The notes below the pieces were generated by a model. That model was not told where the DNA came from and did not search any database. It saw nothing but the letters and a program-made list of their open reading frames with translations. Position numbers and translations under genes: made by a program. From JBGSMF01 sp964651475 (GTDB taxonomy: Bacteria; Chloroflexota; Anaerolineae; Fen-1058): DNA of 13,964 bases. This document shows, one piece after another, positions 1 through 6,773 of this stretch (position 1 is the stretch's first letter; each line of letters starts with the position of its first letter). The stretch spans positions 1 through 13,964 of the forward strand of contig CAZYXV010000064.1 of the NCBI GenBank assembly GCA_964651475.1, in the 5' to 3' direction.

Positions 1-99
1 AAGTTATACCTTAGCACTCAAATTAGTCAAATGTTAAAAGTGTAAGTCCATGAGCGGGCAAAAGAGTCGTTTCCATCCCAGCCTCCTATGTGTGAGAAC

Positions 100-135
100 T
101 GGGTAGAAGTATAATCACATTGGGTAAAAGTAAAA
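100..135 (+). repeat. Short imperfect direct repeat with a TATAAT box, function unknown
   Basis: Two 15-base copies of a TGGGTA-x-AAGTA-x-AA pattern start at 100 and 121 and differ at two positions. The first copy contains a perfect TATAAT at 110-115 on the plus strand, but no convincing -35 hexamer lies 16-18 bases upstream. The surrounding 1-190 stretch is AT-rich and has no credible reading frame. It could be a pair of protein-binding sites or a weak promoter pointing into the hairpin element at 198-293; it may equally be chance in AT-rich sequence. Confidence 0.2.
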
Positions 136-163
136 CCTGTTTGGTTCTGGCTCGGCCAGGCTA

Positions 164-189
164 GGGACATGGGAAAAATAAGCTGTCCC
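164..189. repeat. Inverted repeat GGGACA/TGTCCC, REP-like
   Basis: GGGACA at 164-169 is matched by TGTCCC at 184-189, with a 14-base loop rich in A. The layout (GGGACA, a run of A in the loop, TGTCCC, then AAATTCC) resembles, from memory, short repeats found near REP-associated (transposase_17 type) transposases. No transposase gene is present here, so a non-autonomous or remnant element is an inference. It directly precedes the larger hairpin element at 198-293. Confidence 0.35.
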
Positions 190-197
190 AAAATTCC

Positions 198-293
198 CGT
201 AGGAGCGCCCTCCCCGGCCTGTCGGCCAGGACAGGCCGGGCGCGATAGTCGCGCCTGCCAGCCTGGCGGCTAGACAGGAAAGGCGCTCCTACG
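198..293. repeat. Compact multi-hairpin intergenic repeat (REP/MITE-like)
   Basis: The element is bounded by perfect 12-base inverted arms, CGTAGGAGCGCC at 198-209 and GGCGCTCCTACG at 282-293. Inside are three further perfect stems: CCCGGCCTGT (213-222) with its complement at 231-240, GCGCGA/TCGCGC (240-245 and 249-254, loop TAG), and GCCAG/CTGGC (257-261 and 263-267). The nested pattern is far beyond chance and resembles the GTAGGAGCG-type REP families of other GC-rich bacteria. It lies 116 bases past the stop of the DUF4340 gene, so it could also fold at the 3' end of the ABC operon transcript, although no U-tract follows the stem on the minus strand. It encodes nothing. Confidence 0.75.
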
Positions 294-409
294 CGGCGAC
301 ATTGGGATAATTATTTTCTTCCGCATCCCTTACTACGAGCAAGATTCCGCATCTACTGAGTCTGAAGAATCTCTCATCCTGATGGGTTCTGTGGCCACTG
401 GCGGTAGCG

Positions 410-1396
410 TCAGGGGACAGCGGGCGACGGCGTTGGCGCCGGGCTGGGCGTGGGCGGCGGCTGGATGAAATCCTGGCGCGTCTTTTGAACAAAATCCTGC
501 GCTGTGAAACTGGCCACGCGAACATAGTAGGGCGACTCGGAAGAGATCATTACAAAGCTGTTATCTTTGCTGTCTTGGGCGCCGATTCGCAACGTATAGC
601 TCTTGACCGTCCCGCTCGCATCGCGCGTCTGGAGGGTCACGATGGCGCTGGGAGATGTGAGGCCATACGCCTCTTGCTCGGTCTTGCCCAAGGGCTGGAG
701 CATGTTGATCGTGGCGGCCCGGTTCACGAGCGATTTGATATTGTTTTCGTTGACTAGCTCGCCGGCCGTCAGCCCCTTTATCGTCCACGCGCTGGCGTCA
801 TTCTTTTCCAACTCGACCCGCCCATTCTTGTTTTCTACGCTGAAGGTTGTGATTTGATCTTGAGGCGCGGAAAAATAGCGCGTGTCTATCCAGCCCGAAG
901 CCTGGGACGCCGCGTCCGCCGCCGCAAGCCCCGAAGCCAGGTACACTTCTTGGTTGCCGTCGGCGCGCACGTGAACGTTTTGATAGCCGGCTGAAACACC
1001 CAGGTACAACTTGTGGCGCGTGCCATCGGCCAACTCGAACTCGATCAGGCGCTCGTGATCTTGATCGGCCACTTTGAGCCGCTTGTGGCTGGCGTCAGTC
1101 TGGGTCACTAGGCGATTGGTCTTGAGCGCCGCAATCTTGTCGAGCAGCCCCGAAACTTTGTCCGCCTGGGTTGGGTAATCATCCGCCTGCGGCAAGACCC
1201 ACCCGGCGGCGCCCTTGGCCAGCTGCACCTGCTGGCCGGTTGCGTCGCTAATCGTCAGCCTGACGACATTATCGGCTTCCATGCCCTCAAACAGGCTGCC
1301 GCCGGCGGTGGCCGCCGTGCGGGGCCAAAAGACAAACGCGGCCAATGCCACCTGGAGCGCCAGGACAATGAGTAAAATCTGGTTCTGTCGGTTCAT
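410..1396 (-). CDS. DUF4340 domain-containing membrane-anchored protein
   Basis: This 328-residue protein has one hydrophobic segment near the N-terminus (about residues 7-25, after MNRQNQ), so it is probably anchored in the membrane with the bulk outside. The body carries the DUF4340 pattern: an early stretch about ligand-independent 'dnVvrLtIs' strands with a W-x-LPQADDYP element, a 'KvsgLLdkIaaLk' helix, and a second similar unit containing 'EAYGLTSPSAIVTL' and 'SYTLRIG'. The tail is a Pro/Thr/Ser-rich stretch (about 312-328). The start is fixed by a GGAG ribosome site 8 bases upstream and by a 4-base ATGA overlap with the stop of the GldF-GldG fusion gene, which implies translational coupling. 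DUF4340 proteins often lie next to GldG-like ABC genes; the biochemical role is not known. It is the last gene of the operon. Confidence 0.85.
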   Translation of the reverse strand: MNRQNQILLIVLALQVALAAFVFWPRTAATAGGSLFEGMEADNVVRLTISDATGQQVQLAKGAAGWVLPQADDYPTQADKVSGLLDKIAALKTNRLVTQTDASHKRLKVADQDHERLIEFELADGTRHKLYLGVSAGYQNVHVRADGNQEVYLASGLAAADAASQASGWIDTRYFSAPQDQITTFSVENKNGRVELEKNDASAWTIKGLTAGELVNENNIKSLVNRAATINMLQPLGKTEQEAYGLTSPSAIVTLQTRDASGTVKSYTLRIGAQDSKDNSFVMISSESPYYVRVASFTAQDFVQKTRQDFIQPPPTPSPAPTPSPAVP

Positions 1397-4332
1397 CGTT
1401 TCTTCTCCGTCCCCAATTCCTGATCCTCAATCTCCACCAGCTCTATCGGCAACTCGCTACGCTGCCGCACGTTCCAAATCACGCCGAGCGCGACCAGGCC
1501 GATCAGCGCCGCCGCATAGTTCAATCCTTCCCACAGCGATTGTTCGCTCTTGTCCATTGATTTGAGCAGGCGCGCATAGGTGCCGCGCGAGCGGATGGTG
1601 AGCAAGTCCTGGTCTTCCACGGACCAATCTATGGCGTTTTGCATGAATTGCAGATTCAGCAGGTAGCGGTCTTGCGAAAGGTTGCGCGAGATTTCCAACA
1701 CCGCATCGTTCAGGAACTCGACGCTGCCAATCACCACCAGGCGCGAGGTGTCGGGCGAGCTTTCAATCACCCCCAGCGACGTTCCGCTGGCGGGCTGCGG
1801 CCCGACGGGCGCCGTGGCGGTGGGCTGTTGGCTGGCTTGGAGCGGCGACGGCTTGCCTTTGAAATAGCTTTCGAACGAGCCGCTTATGCTCACCGCGAGC
1901 GGCACGGCTTTTTGTTCGCCTTCGACCGGAAAGCCCAACTGTGGATAGGTTTTGAGGTCGGGCTGAGTGTCTAGCGAAGTACGCAGCCACGCTTGAGCGG
2001 TAGACTGGAGCAAAGTGACCACCTGGCGATCCTTGTTCTTTTTGGCATCTATTTCGAGCGGCGAGGCCCATTGGAGCGTGACGGCGGGCAGATTGGCGAC
2101 GATGGGGCTATCTTTGGCCATGCTGTCTTGGCGCACGTCTACAAAGGGTGGAAAGCTGACTTGCTGTATCTCGATAATGTTCATGCCGCCCACGTTGCGT
2201 TGAACCTGGACCGGGAACGGCTCGTTGCGCGGGTCCATCACCAGTTGCTCGCCCACTTTTACGCCATAACTTTCCAGCACATCTTTGAGGCCGTTCTGCA
2301 CGTTTTCGAGCATAATGCTGCCGCCAAACTGCATCGGCGAAAGGATGGTATTGCCGGCGGCCAGCACTGCCGCGCCGCCGCGCATCAGGTATTGGTCAAC
2401 TGCAAAGCGATCCTTATCTGTCATCGCCTGCGGCCCAATCACCACCAGCACGTCCACGTCGCCGGGAACGCTGCCGGAGGCCAAATCAACCGGCTTGACC
2501 GTATAGTTCTGAGCAAGCTGTTCCTGGAGCATGGTCCAACTGGAGATAGGCTGCTGCGCCGCGCCCGTATAGGGATTTTGTATGGGTTGCTGGGGCGGAG
2601 TCCACCATCCCACCGTTTTGAGAAAGCCGGGCGCGGCGCGCTTGAGCGCCGATTCGATCTCGGTGCGCAGGCTGGCTTCGCTGAGATCGCCGCTGGGATA
2701 AATCACGCTGGGCTGGTCGCCAATGTGCAGCACCATGTGCAGGTAATAAGAATCGGGTGAAAAGAGCGAGACGGCGATGGGGCGCAGGCCGTAGCTATCG
2801 TACAGGCTCTGGCGCGTGGCGGAACCGCCGCTCGCATCCGGGTCAACGATTTCAAACACAAACTTGCCGCCCGCTTCTTTTTGAATGTCTTGGGCCACTT
2901 GTTCAATGCGCTGCGGCGCGTCCTTGAGCGCGTCGGGCAGCGTCTTGGGCGTGACGTAGGCCGTCAGCCGGACGGGCTTGTCCGCGCTGGCTACGCTGGC
3001 AAAGATCGAATCCAGGCTCTGGAAACCATACACCACTTTTTTAACCGAGCGGGTGAGATCATATTCCAGGTTGCGCAGCCTGACGTCAACTTGCCCGCCA
3101 GGAAGCGATTCGACTTCGATCAGGTCCTGAAAGCTCAAGGTCTCGTATTGGTCGCCGTAGCGAACCAGGATGTCAAAGTACGAGTTGATCACCGAGGCTT
3201 CGTAGCGCCCGGCAATGCGGAAAGGTGTGGGGCTAATGCCGTATACCTGGTTGGCTTCTGCTTCCATCTCTTCGTTATCTTGAGGGTCAATCATCTCGAC
3301 CTTGATCTTGCCGCCGGAGGCGATCTGGTATTCGCGCAGCATGTCGCGGATGGTGGGCGTGAGGGGCGCGAGCAGGGGGTGCGTCCTTTCGCTAAAGTAT
3401 CCCCGTATCAGCAGCGGTTCTTGCAAGTTGCGCACCAGGTCGCGCGTGGCCGGCGACAGGCTGTATTCGTGTTGCGCGGTCAGGTCGGCGCGCAGGTTGT
3501 GCAGCGGGAACATCCACGTGTTGAGCGCGAGCAGGTTCACGCCGACCAGCGCCACGTTCAACAGGGCGTTGCGGCGATACAGCGCCGTGTCTAGCCCCCG
3601 GCTCCACCGCTTGACGTCCAGCGAGACCGCGTTGAGCAATAAAAAGAACGTCGTCAACGATAGATAATAGATCAAGTCTCGCGCGTCAATCACGCCGCGT
3701 TCGATGCTTTCAAAGCGGCTGCCCGTGCCCAAGGCTCTCAGAATTTCGGCGGGCGTGTCGCCCACCAGGCCGGTGACGTTGCTCGAGCCAATCACGTAGA
3801 GCACGCTGCACACCAGGACGGTGACGAGCAAGGCGACGATGGGGTTGTCGGTGCGCGACGATACGAATAATCCAATCGCCGCATACGCTGAGGCCATGAG
3901 AATCGTCGCCAGGTAGCCGCCCACCACCGGCCCCCAATCCAGATTGCCCAGGCGGATGACGGTGATGGGCAAAAATAGCGTCAGCGCCAGCGATAGCGCG
4001 ACCAGCGCCATCACGGCCACGAACTTGCCCAACACCAGGTGAGACCGGCGCGCCGGCAGCGTGAGCAAAATTTCCAGCGTCCCGCCGCGCTGTTCTTCAC
4101 TCCACTGGCGCATCGTCAGCGTGGCGACCAAAAAGATCATTAGAATCGGCATCCACTTGAACAGCGGGCGGACGTCGGCGATATTGCGGGCGAAAAAGGT
4201 CTCGGCCCAAAAGAATGAAAAGAGCGCGGCGACCAAAAAGGCGCCTACAAAGATGAGGGCCATCGGCGAGCCGAAATAGGCGCGCAGTTCCTTGCGCGCA
4301 ATGGCCCAGGATTGCGTCCATAACGTTTTCAT
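1393..4332 (-). CDS. ABC-2 permease fused to GldG-like auxiliary protein
   Basis: This 979-residue protein joins two parts that are separate proteins (GldF and GldG) in gliding Bacteroidetes. Residues 1 to about 245 form an ABC-2 type permease with about six membrane helices (near 23-46, 58-77, 99-128, 136-159, 165-183, 221-239) and the typical cytoplasmic stretch EEQRGGTLEILLTLP. A further helix near 256-275 starts the GldG-like part, whose large soluble region (about 280-920) has the ABC_transp_aux layout, including the opening 'LTAQHEYSLSPATRDLVRNL' and 'DVDVLVVIGPQAMTDKDRFAVDQ'. A last helix near 935-958 is followed by a charged tail. The start has a GAGGT ribosome site 7 bases upstream. 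It should form the membrane channel for the ATPase encoded 35 bases upstream. The substrate is unknown; outside Bacteroidetes a role in gliding should not be assumed. Confidence 0.88.
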   Translation of the reverse strand: MKTLWTQSWAIARKELRAYFGSPMALIFVGAFLVAALFSFFWAETFFARNIADVRPLFKWMPILMIFLVATLTMRQWSEEQRGGTLEILLTLPARRSHLVLGKFVAVMALVALSLALTLFLPITVIRLGNLDWGPVVGGYLATILMASAYAAIGLFVSSRTDNPIVALLVTVLVCSVLYVIGSSNVTGLVGDTPAEILRALGTGSRFESIERGVIDARDLIYYLSLTTFFLLLNAVSLDVKRWSRGLDTALYRRNALLNVALVGVNLLALNTWMFPLHNLRADLTAQHEYSLSPATRDLVRNLQEPLLIRGYFSERTHPLLAPLTPTIRDMLREYQIASGGKIKVEMIDPQDNEEMEAEANQVYGISPTPFRIAGRYEASVINSYFDILVRYGDQYETLSFQDLIEVESLPGGQVDVRLRNLEYDLTRSVKKVVYGFQSLDSIFASVASADKPVRLTAYVTPKTLPDALKDAPQRIEQVAQDIQKEAGGKFVFEIVDPDASGGSATRQSLYDSYGLRPIAVSLFSPDSYYLHMVLHIGDQPSVIYPSGDLSEASLRTEIESALKRAAPGFLKTVGWWTPPQQPIQNPYTGAAQQPISSWTMLQEQLAQNYTVKPVDLASGSVPGDVDVLVVIGPQAMTDKDRFAVDQYLMRGGAAVLAAGNTILSPMQFGGSIMLENVQNGLKDVLESYGVKVGEQLVMDPRNEPFPVQVQRNVGGMNIIEIQQVSFPPFVDVRQDSMAKDSPIVANLPAVTLQWASPLEIDAKKNKDRQVVTLLQSTAQAWLRTSLDTQPDLKTYPQLGFPVEGEQKAVPLAVSISGSFESYFKGKPSPLQASQQPTATAPVGPQPASGTSLGVIESSPDTSRLVVIGSVEFLNDAVLEISRNLSQDRYLLNLQFMQNAIDWSVEDQDLLTIRSRGTYARLLKSMDKSEQSLWEGLNYAAALIGLVALGVIWNVRQRSELPIELVEIEDQELGTEKKR

Positions 4333-4367
4333 TGTCTTACCTCTTGCGTGTTGCGATGCGCGGCGAG

Positions 4368-5312
4368 CTATTTGTCATTTGTCGCGGGTTGTGGGTCGGT
4401 GCTTGTGGCCATCTCGTTAAAGACGGTCTCGAGCGTTCTCACGTCACGCCGCAATTCGCGCAGCGGCCAGTTCTTTTGCCGCGCCAGGTCGTAAATGGCG
4501 GAGCGCAGATCGGCGCCTTCTGTCCCTCGCACGCGATACTCGCGCCCGTCGGCGGTGCGCGCGGTCTCGACGGCCCGGACGCCGCGCAGCGCCTTTAGAT
4601 CGCCCAAAGCGTCCGGCGCGCCTTCTTGCAGCACCAGCACCGCGTCTATGGTGGTGGAAAGATCGGCCAGGCGCGCGTCGGCCTTGACCTGGCCGTTCAG
4701 CAAAATGACCACGCCATCGCACGTCGCCTCTACTTCGGAAAGGATGTGTGTGGAAAGCAAGACAGTGCTGTGCTCGGCCAGCCGCCGAATCAGGCGCCGC
4801 ACCTCGACGATTTGGGTCGGATCCAGCCCCACCGTCGGCTCGTCCAAAATCAACAACTTGGGCTTGTGCAAAATGGCCTGGGCCAACCCGACGCGCTGGC
4901 GGTAGCCCTTGCTCAACTGGCCGATGGGGCGCGCCAGGTGGCTGGCCAGCCCTGTCGCCCGGATGGCGGCGGAGATGTGCTGCGGCTGAGCCTCGGGGGG
5001 AATCTGGCGCAACTCGGCTATCATTTTGAGATAAGCCTGAACGGATAGTTCCGGGTAGAGAGGCGCGTTTTCGGGCAGGTAGCCGATGCGTTTTTGCACC
5101 TCCAGCGTGCTGGTCACCACGTCCAGGCCGTCTACCGTCACTTGCCCGCCGTCGGGCTGAAGGTAGCCGGTGAGAATTTTCATCACCGTCGTTTTGCCAG
5201 CGCCGTTCGGGCCAAGCAGGCCAATGATTTGCCCGGGCGCAACGTGGAAGGACACGTGGTCTAGCGCCTGAATCGCGCCATACGATTTGCTCAAGTCTTG
5301 AACGTCAATCAT
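4368..5312 (-). CDS. ABC transporter ATP-binding protein, GldA-like
   Basis: This 314-residue cytoplasmic ATPase powers the permease encoded next in the operon. All nucleotide-binding motifs are intact: Walker A GPNGAGKT (34-41), a Q-loop region GYLPENAPLY in which Glu81 stands where Gln is usual (common in the GldA/CcmA-like branch), signature LSKGYRQR (133-140), Walker B KLLILDEP (152-159, catalytic Glu158), a D-loop GLDP, and switch His189 in STHILSE. The C-terminal 100 residues form the extra domain common in ABC-2 exporter ATPases. The ATG has an AGGA site 10 bases upstream. It is the first gene of the operon, followed after 35 bases by the GldF-GldG fusion. GldA is the closest named family because of the GldG partner, but the symbol is withheld since the function here is untested. 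Confidence 0.9.
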   Translation of the reverse strand: MIDVQDLSKSYGAIQALDHVSFHVAPGQIIGLLGPNGAGKTTVMKILTGYLQPDGGQVTVDGLDVVTSTLEVQKRIGYLPENAPLYPELSVQAYLKMIAELRQIPPEAQPQHISAAIRATGLASHLARPIGQLSKGYRQRVGLAQAILHKPKLLILDEPTVGLDPTQIVEVRRLIRRLAEHSTVLLSTHILSEVEATCDGVVILLNGQVKADARLADLSTTIDAVLVLQEGAPDALGDLKALRGVRAVETARTADGREYRVRGTEGADLRSAIYDLARQKNWPLRELRRDVRTLETVFNEMATSTDPQPATNDK

Positions 5313-5366
5313 AGCTTTTCTTTCCTGTCGTTAAAAATGATTGGCAAGGCATGCACGCCGCTCTGT

Positions 5367-5386
5367 GCCGGTGCGTTACAACCGGC
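5367..5386 (-). other. Small hairpin at the 5' end of the ABC operon transcript
   Basis: GCCGGT (5367-5372) and ACCGGC (5381-5386) are perfect inverted 6-base arms around an 8-base loop. On the minus strand they follow the proposed -10 box almost immediately, so the stem would lie at the very start of the mRNA leader. It may stabilise the message or be part of operator structure; no riboswitch is recognised. Confidence 0.3.
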
Positions 5387-5388
5387 TT

Positions 5389-5417
5389 ATTATACCACTG
5401 TGGTATCATTAAATCAT
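5389..5417 (-). promoter_or_regulatory. Promoter of the ABC exporter operon
   Basis: Read on the minus strand, a perfect TATAAT -10 hexamer occupies 5394-5389. Seventeen bases upstream is ATGATT (5417-5412), which matches the -35 consensus at only three positions. Transcription would start near 5382, giving a leader of about 70 bases before the ATPase start at 5312. The weak -35 and the palindrome overlapping the -10 suggest a regulated promoter. Confidence 0.55.
5392..5406. promoter_or_regulatory. Perfect 15-bp palindromic operator
   Basis: ATACCAC (5392-5398), central T (5399) and GTGGTAT (5400-5406) form a perfect 7-1-7 palindrome. It shares three bases with the minus-strand TATAAT box and fills most of the -10/-35 spacer, the usual place for a repressor to block RNA polymerase. 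Compact palindromes of this kind are often bound by dimeric helix-turn-helix repressors such as GntR-family members that control ABC exporters. No such regulator is encoded in this window, so the family is a guess. Confidence 0.6.
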
Positions 5418-5459
5418 TATGCGACGGTTATCGTTTTATTAAGATTTCGCAACAAGGGG

Positions 5460-5487
5460 TTGCGGTTTGCAGGTTGTAGAGTACAAT
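5460..5487 (+). promoter_or_regulatory. Candidate promoter of the sensor kinase genes
   Basis: TTGCGG at 5460-5465 and TACAAT at 5482-5487 are separated by 16 bases on the plus strand and lie about 65 bases before the first kinase start at 5553. The -10 has five of six consensus bases; the -35 keeps only the TTG. The position between divergent operons makes a plus-strand promoter expected here. Confidence 0.4.
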
Positions 5488-5492
5488 AAGGC

Positions 5493-5499
5493 ATACCAC
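5493..5499 (+). promoter_or_regulatory. Half-site matching the ABC operon operator
   Basis: ATACCAC here is identical to the left arm of the palindrome at 5392-5406. It falls at about the expected transcription start of the kinase genes. A 7-base match within this short gap is unlikely but not impossible by chance. It could allow the same regulator to touch both divergent promoters. Confidence 0.25.
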
Positions 5500-5552
5500 A
5501 ATGAAATTCTGCTTTCTTGACCTCCCGCCTGAATGGATGCAGGAGAACAACA

Positions 5553-6773
5553 ATGGACGAGGCGCAGTCTGACAGGCTCGAAGGCGATATCCTGGTGGCC
5601 GACGATATGTTGCCGAATTTGCTGGTCCTCTCTACAATGTTGACCGAGCAGGGCTACAAAGTGCGCGGCGCACCCAATGGGTCAACGGCGTTGATGATCG
5701 CCCAGGCCAAACCGCCGGACCTGATTTTGCTGGACGTCAAGATGCCCGGCATGGACGGGTACGACGTATGCCGGCGATTAAAAGAGCACCCCGAAACCCG
5801 CGCTATTCCCGTGATCTTTATTAGCGCGCTGGGCGAAGTGATAGACAAGGTCAAGGGGTTCGAAGCCGGGGGCGTAGACTATATCACCAAGCCGTTTCAC
5901 GTCGAAGAAGTTCTGGCGCGCGTCCGGACGCACCTGACGTTGCGCCGTTTGCAGGCGCAGCTCGAAGCGACGAATATCCAGTTGCGGCGGGAAATCGCCG
6001 AGCGGGTTCAGGCCGAGGCCGAATTAAAAAGGTACCGTGACCACCTGGAAGAGTTGGTAAAGGAACGCACCGCCGAACTGGAAAAAGAAATCGCCGAACA
6101 CATGCAAACGGAGGAACAACTCGGGATCCGGCTTGGAGAGCGAGAAGTGCTGATGGCCGAAATTCACGACCGCATCAAGAATAATATGCAAATTATCGTC
6201 AGCATGCTCAACCTGCAGGCCAGGCACATTCAAGACGAACAGGCGCGGGCTGTTTTCAGGGAAAGCCAGCGCCGCATCAGGGCCATGGCGCTCGTTCACG
6301 AACGATTTTACCAGTCTAAAAATGCGGCCAAAATTGATTTTGCCGGCTATATTCAGCAAACGGCAAGAAACCTGTTCCAGCAGCACGGGGTTGATCCGGG
6401 CGCCATTGTCTTGAAAGTGGATGCGCAGGACGTGTGGTTGGGACTGGGCACGGCTGTTCCGTGCGGCTTGATGATTAACGAGTTGGTGTCTAATTGCATG
6501 AGGCACGCTTTCCCGGGCGGCAAGACGGGCGAGATAACGGTCGAACTTGTGCGCCTCGAGGCAGACGACGCGCGGAACGCGCCGCGCAAAGACAGGTTTA
6601 TCTTGACCGTTCGCGATAATGGCGTCGGCCTGCCCCAAGACCTGGACGTGCAGCACGCCGGGTCGTTGGGATTGCAACTGGTGACCAGCCTGGCCGGCCA
6701 ACTCAACGGCGCCGTCGAGCTTGATCGCGGCGGCGGGACGACGTTCAAAATCACGTTCGAGGAACAACGGTGA
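5553..6773 (+). CDS. Receiver plus HisKA_2-type histidine kinase (unusual H-box)
   Basis: This is a 406-residue cytoplasmic signalling protein. An N-terminal receiver (about 12-130) has the acidic pair Asp17/Asp18, phosphoacceptor Asp61 in LLDVKMPGMDGY, Ser91 and Lys113 in ITKPF. A long coiled coil (about 130-195) leads to a HisKA_2-like dimerisation region and an ATPase domain with N-box NELVSN (Asn309, Asn314) and G1 box DNGVGLP (Asp355). The H-box reads E-I-H205-D206-R-I-K-N-N-M, whereas the family normally has H-H-R-V-K-N-N. The His next to Arg, the usual phosphate acceptor, is Asp here. A possible TTG start at 5517 is in frame, but ATG 5553 is preferred because AGGAG lies 7 bases upstream and the receiver starts right after. 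It overlaps the next kinase gene by 4 bases. Confidence 0.9.
   Translation: MDEAQSDRLEGDILVADDMLPNLLVLSTMLTEQGYKVRGAPNGSTALMIAQAKPPDLILLDVKMPGMDGYDVCRRLKEHPETRAIPVIFISALGEVIDKVKGFEAGGVDYITKPFHVEEVLARVRTHLTLRRLQAQLEATNIQLRREIAERVQAEAELKRYRDHLEELVKERTAELEKEIAEHMQTEEQLGIRLGEREVLMAEIHDRIKNNMQIIVSMLNLQARHIQDEQARAVFRESQRRIRAMALVHERFYQSKNAAKIDFAGYIQQTARNLFQQHGVDPGAIVLKVDAQDVWLGLGTAVPCGLMINELVSNCMRHAFPGGKTGEITVELVRLEADDARNAPRKDRFILTVRDNGVGLPQDLDVQHAGSLGLQLVTSLAGQLNGAVELDRGGGTTFKITFEEQR

Noticed and set aside
289..525. A 78-codon minus-strand frame downstream of and overlapping the DUF4340 gene end
   Set aside because: It is Arg/Pro-rich shadow translation of repeat and coding sequence, with no domain and no start signal.
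1993..3594. Plus-strand open frames of 255 and 237 codons opposite the GldF-GldG fusion
   Set aside because: They are antisense shadows of a well-supported gene; no ribosome site or family resemblance.
5517..5552. In-frame TTG start extending the first kinase by 12 residues
   Set aside because: No ribosome site precedes it, whereas ATG 5553 has AGGAG at 7 bases and leads straight into the receiver domain.
5501..5572. A 23-codon leader ORF (ATG 5501) overlapping the first kinase start
   Set aside because: An AAGG lies 9 bases upstream, but with the proposed -10 at 5482-5487 that site would be upstream of the transcript start. The peptide has no leader-like codon runs.
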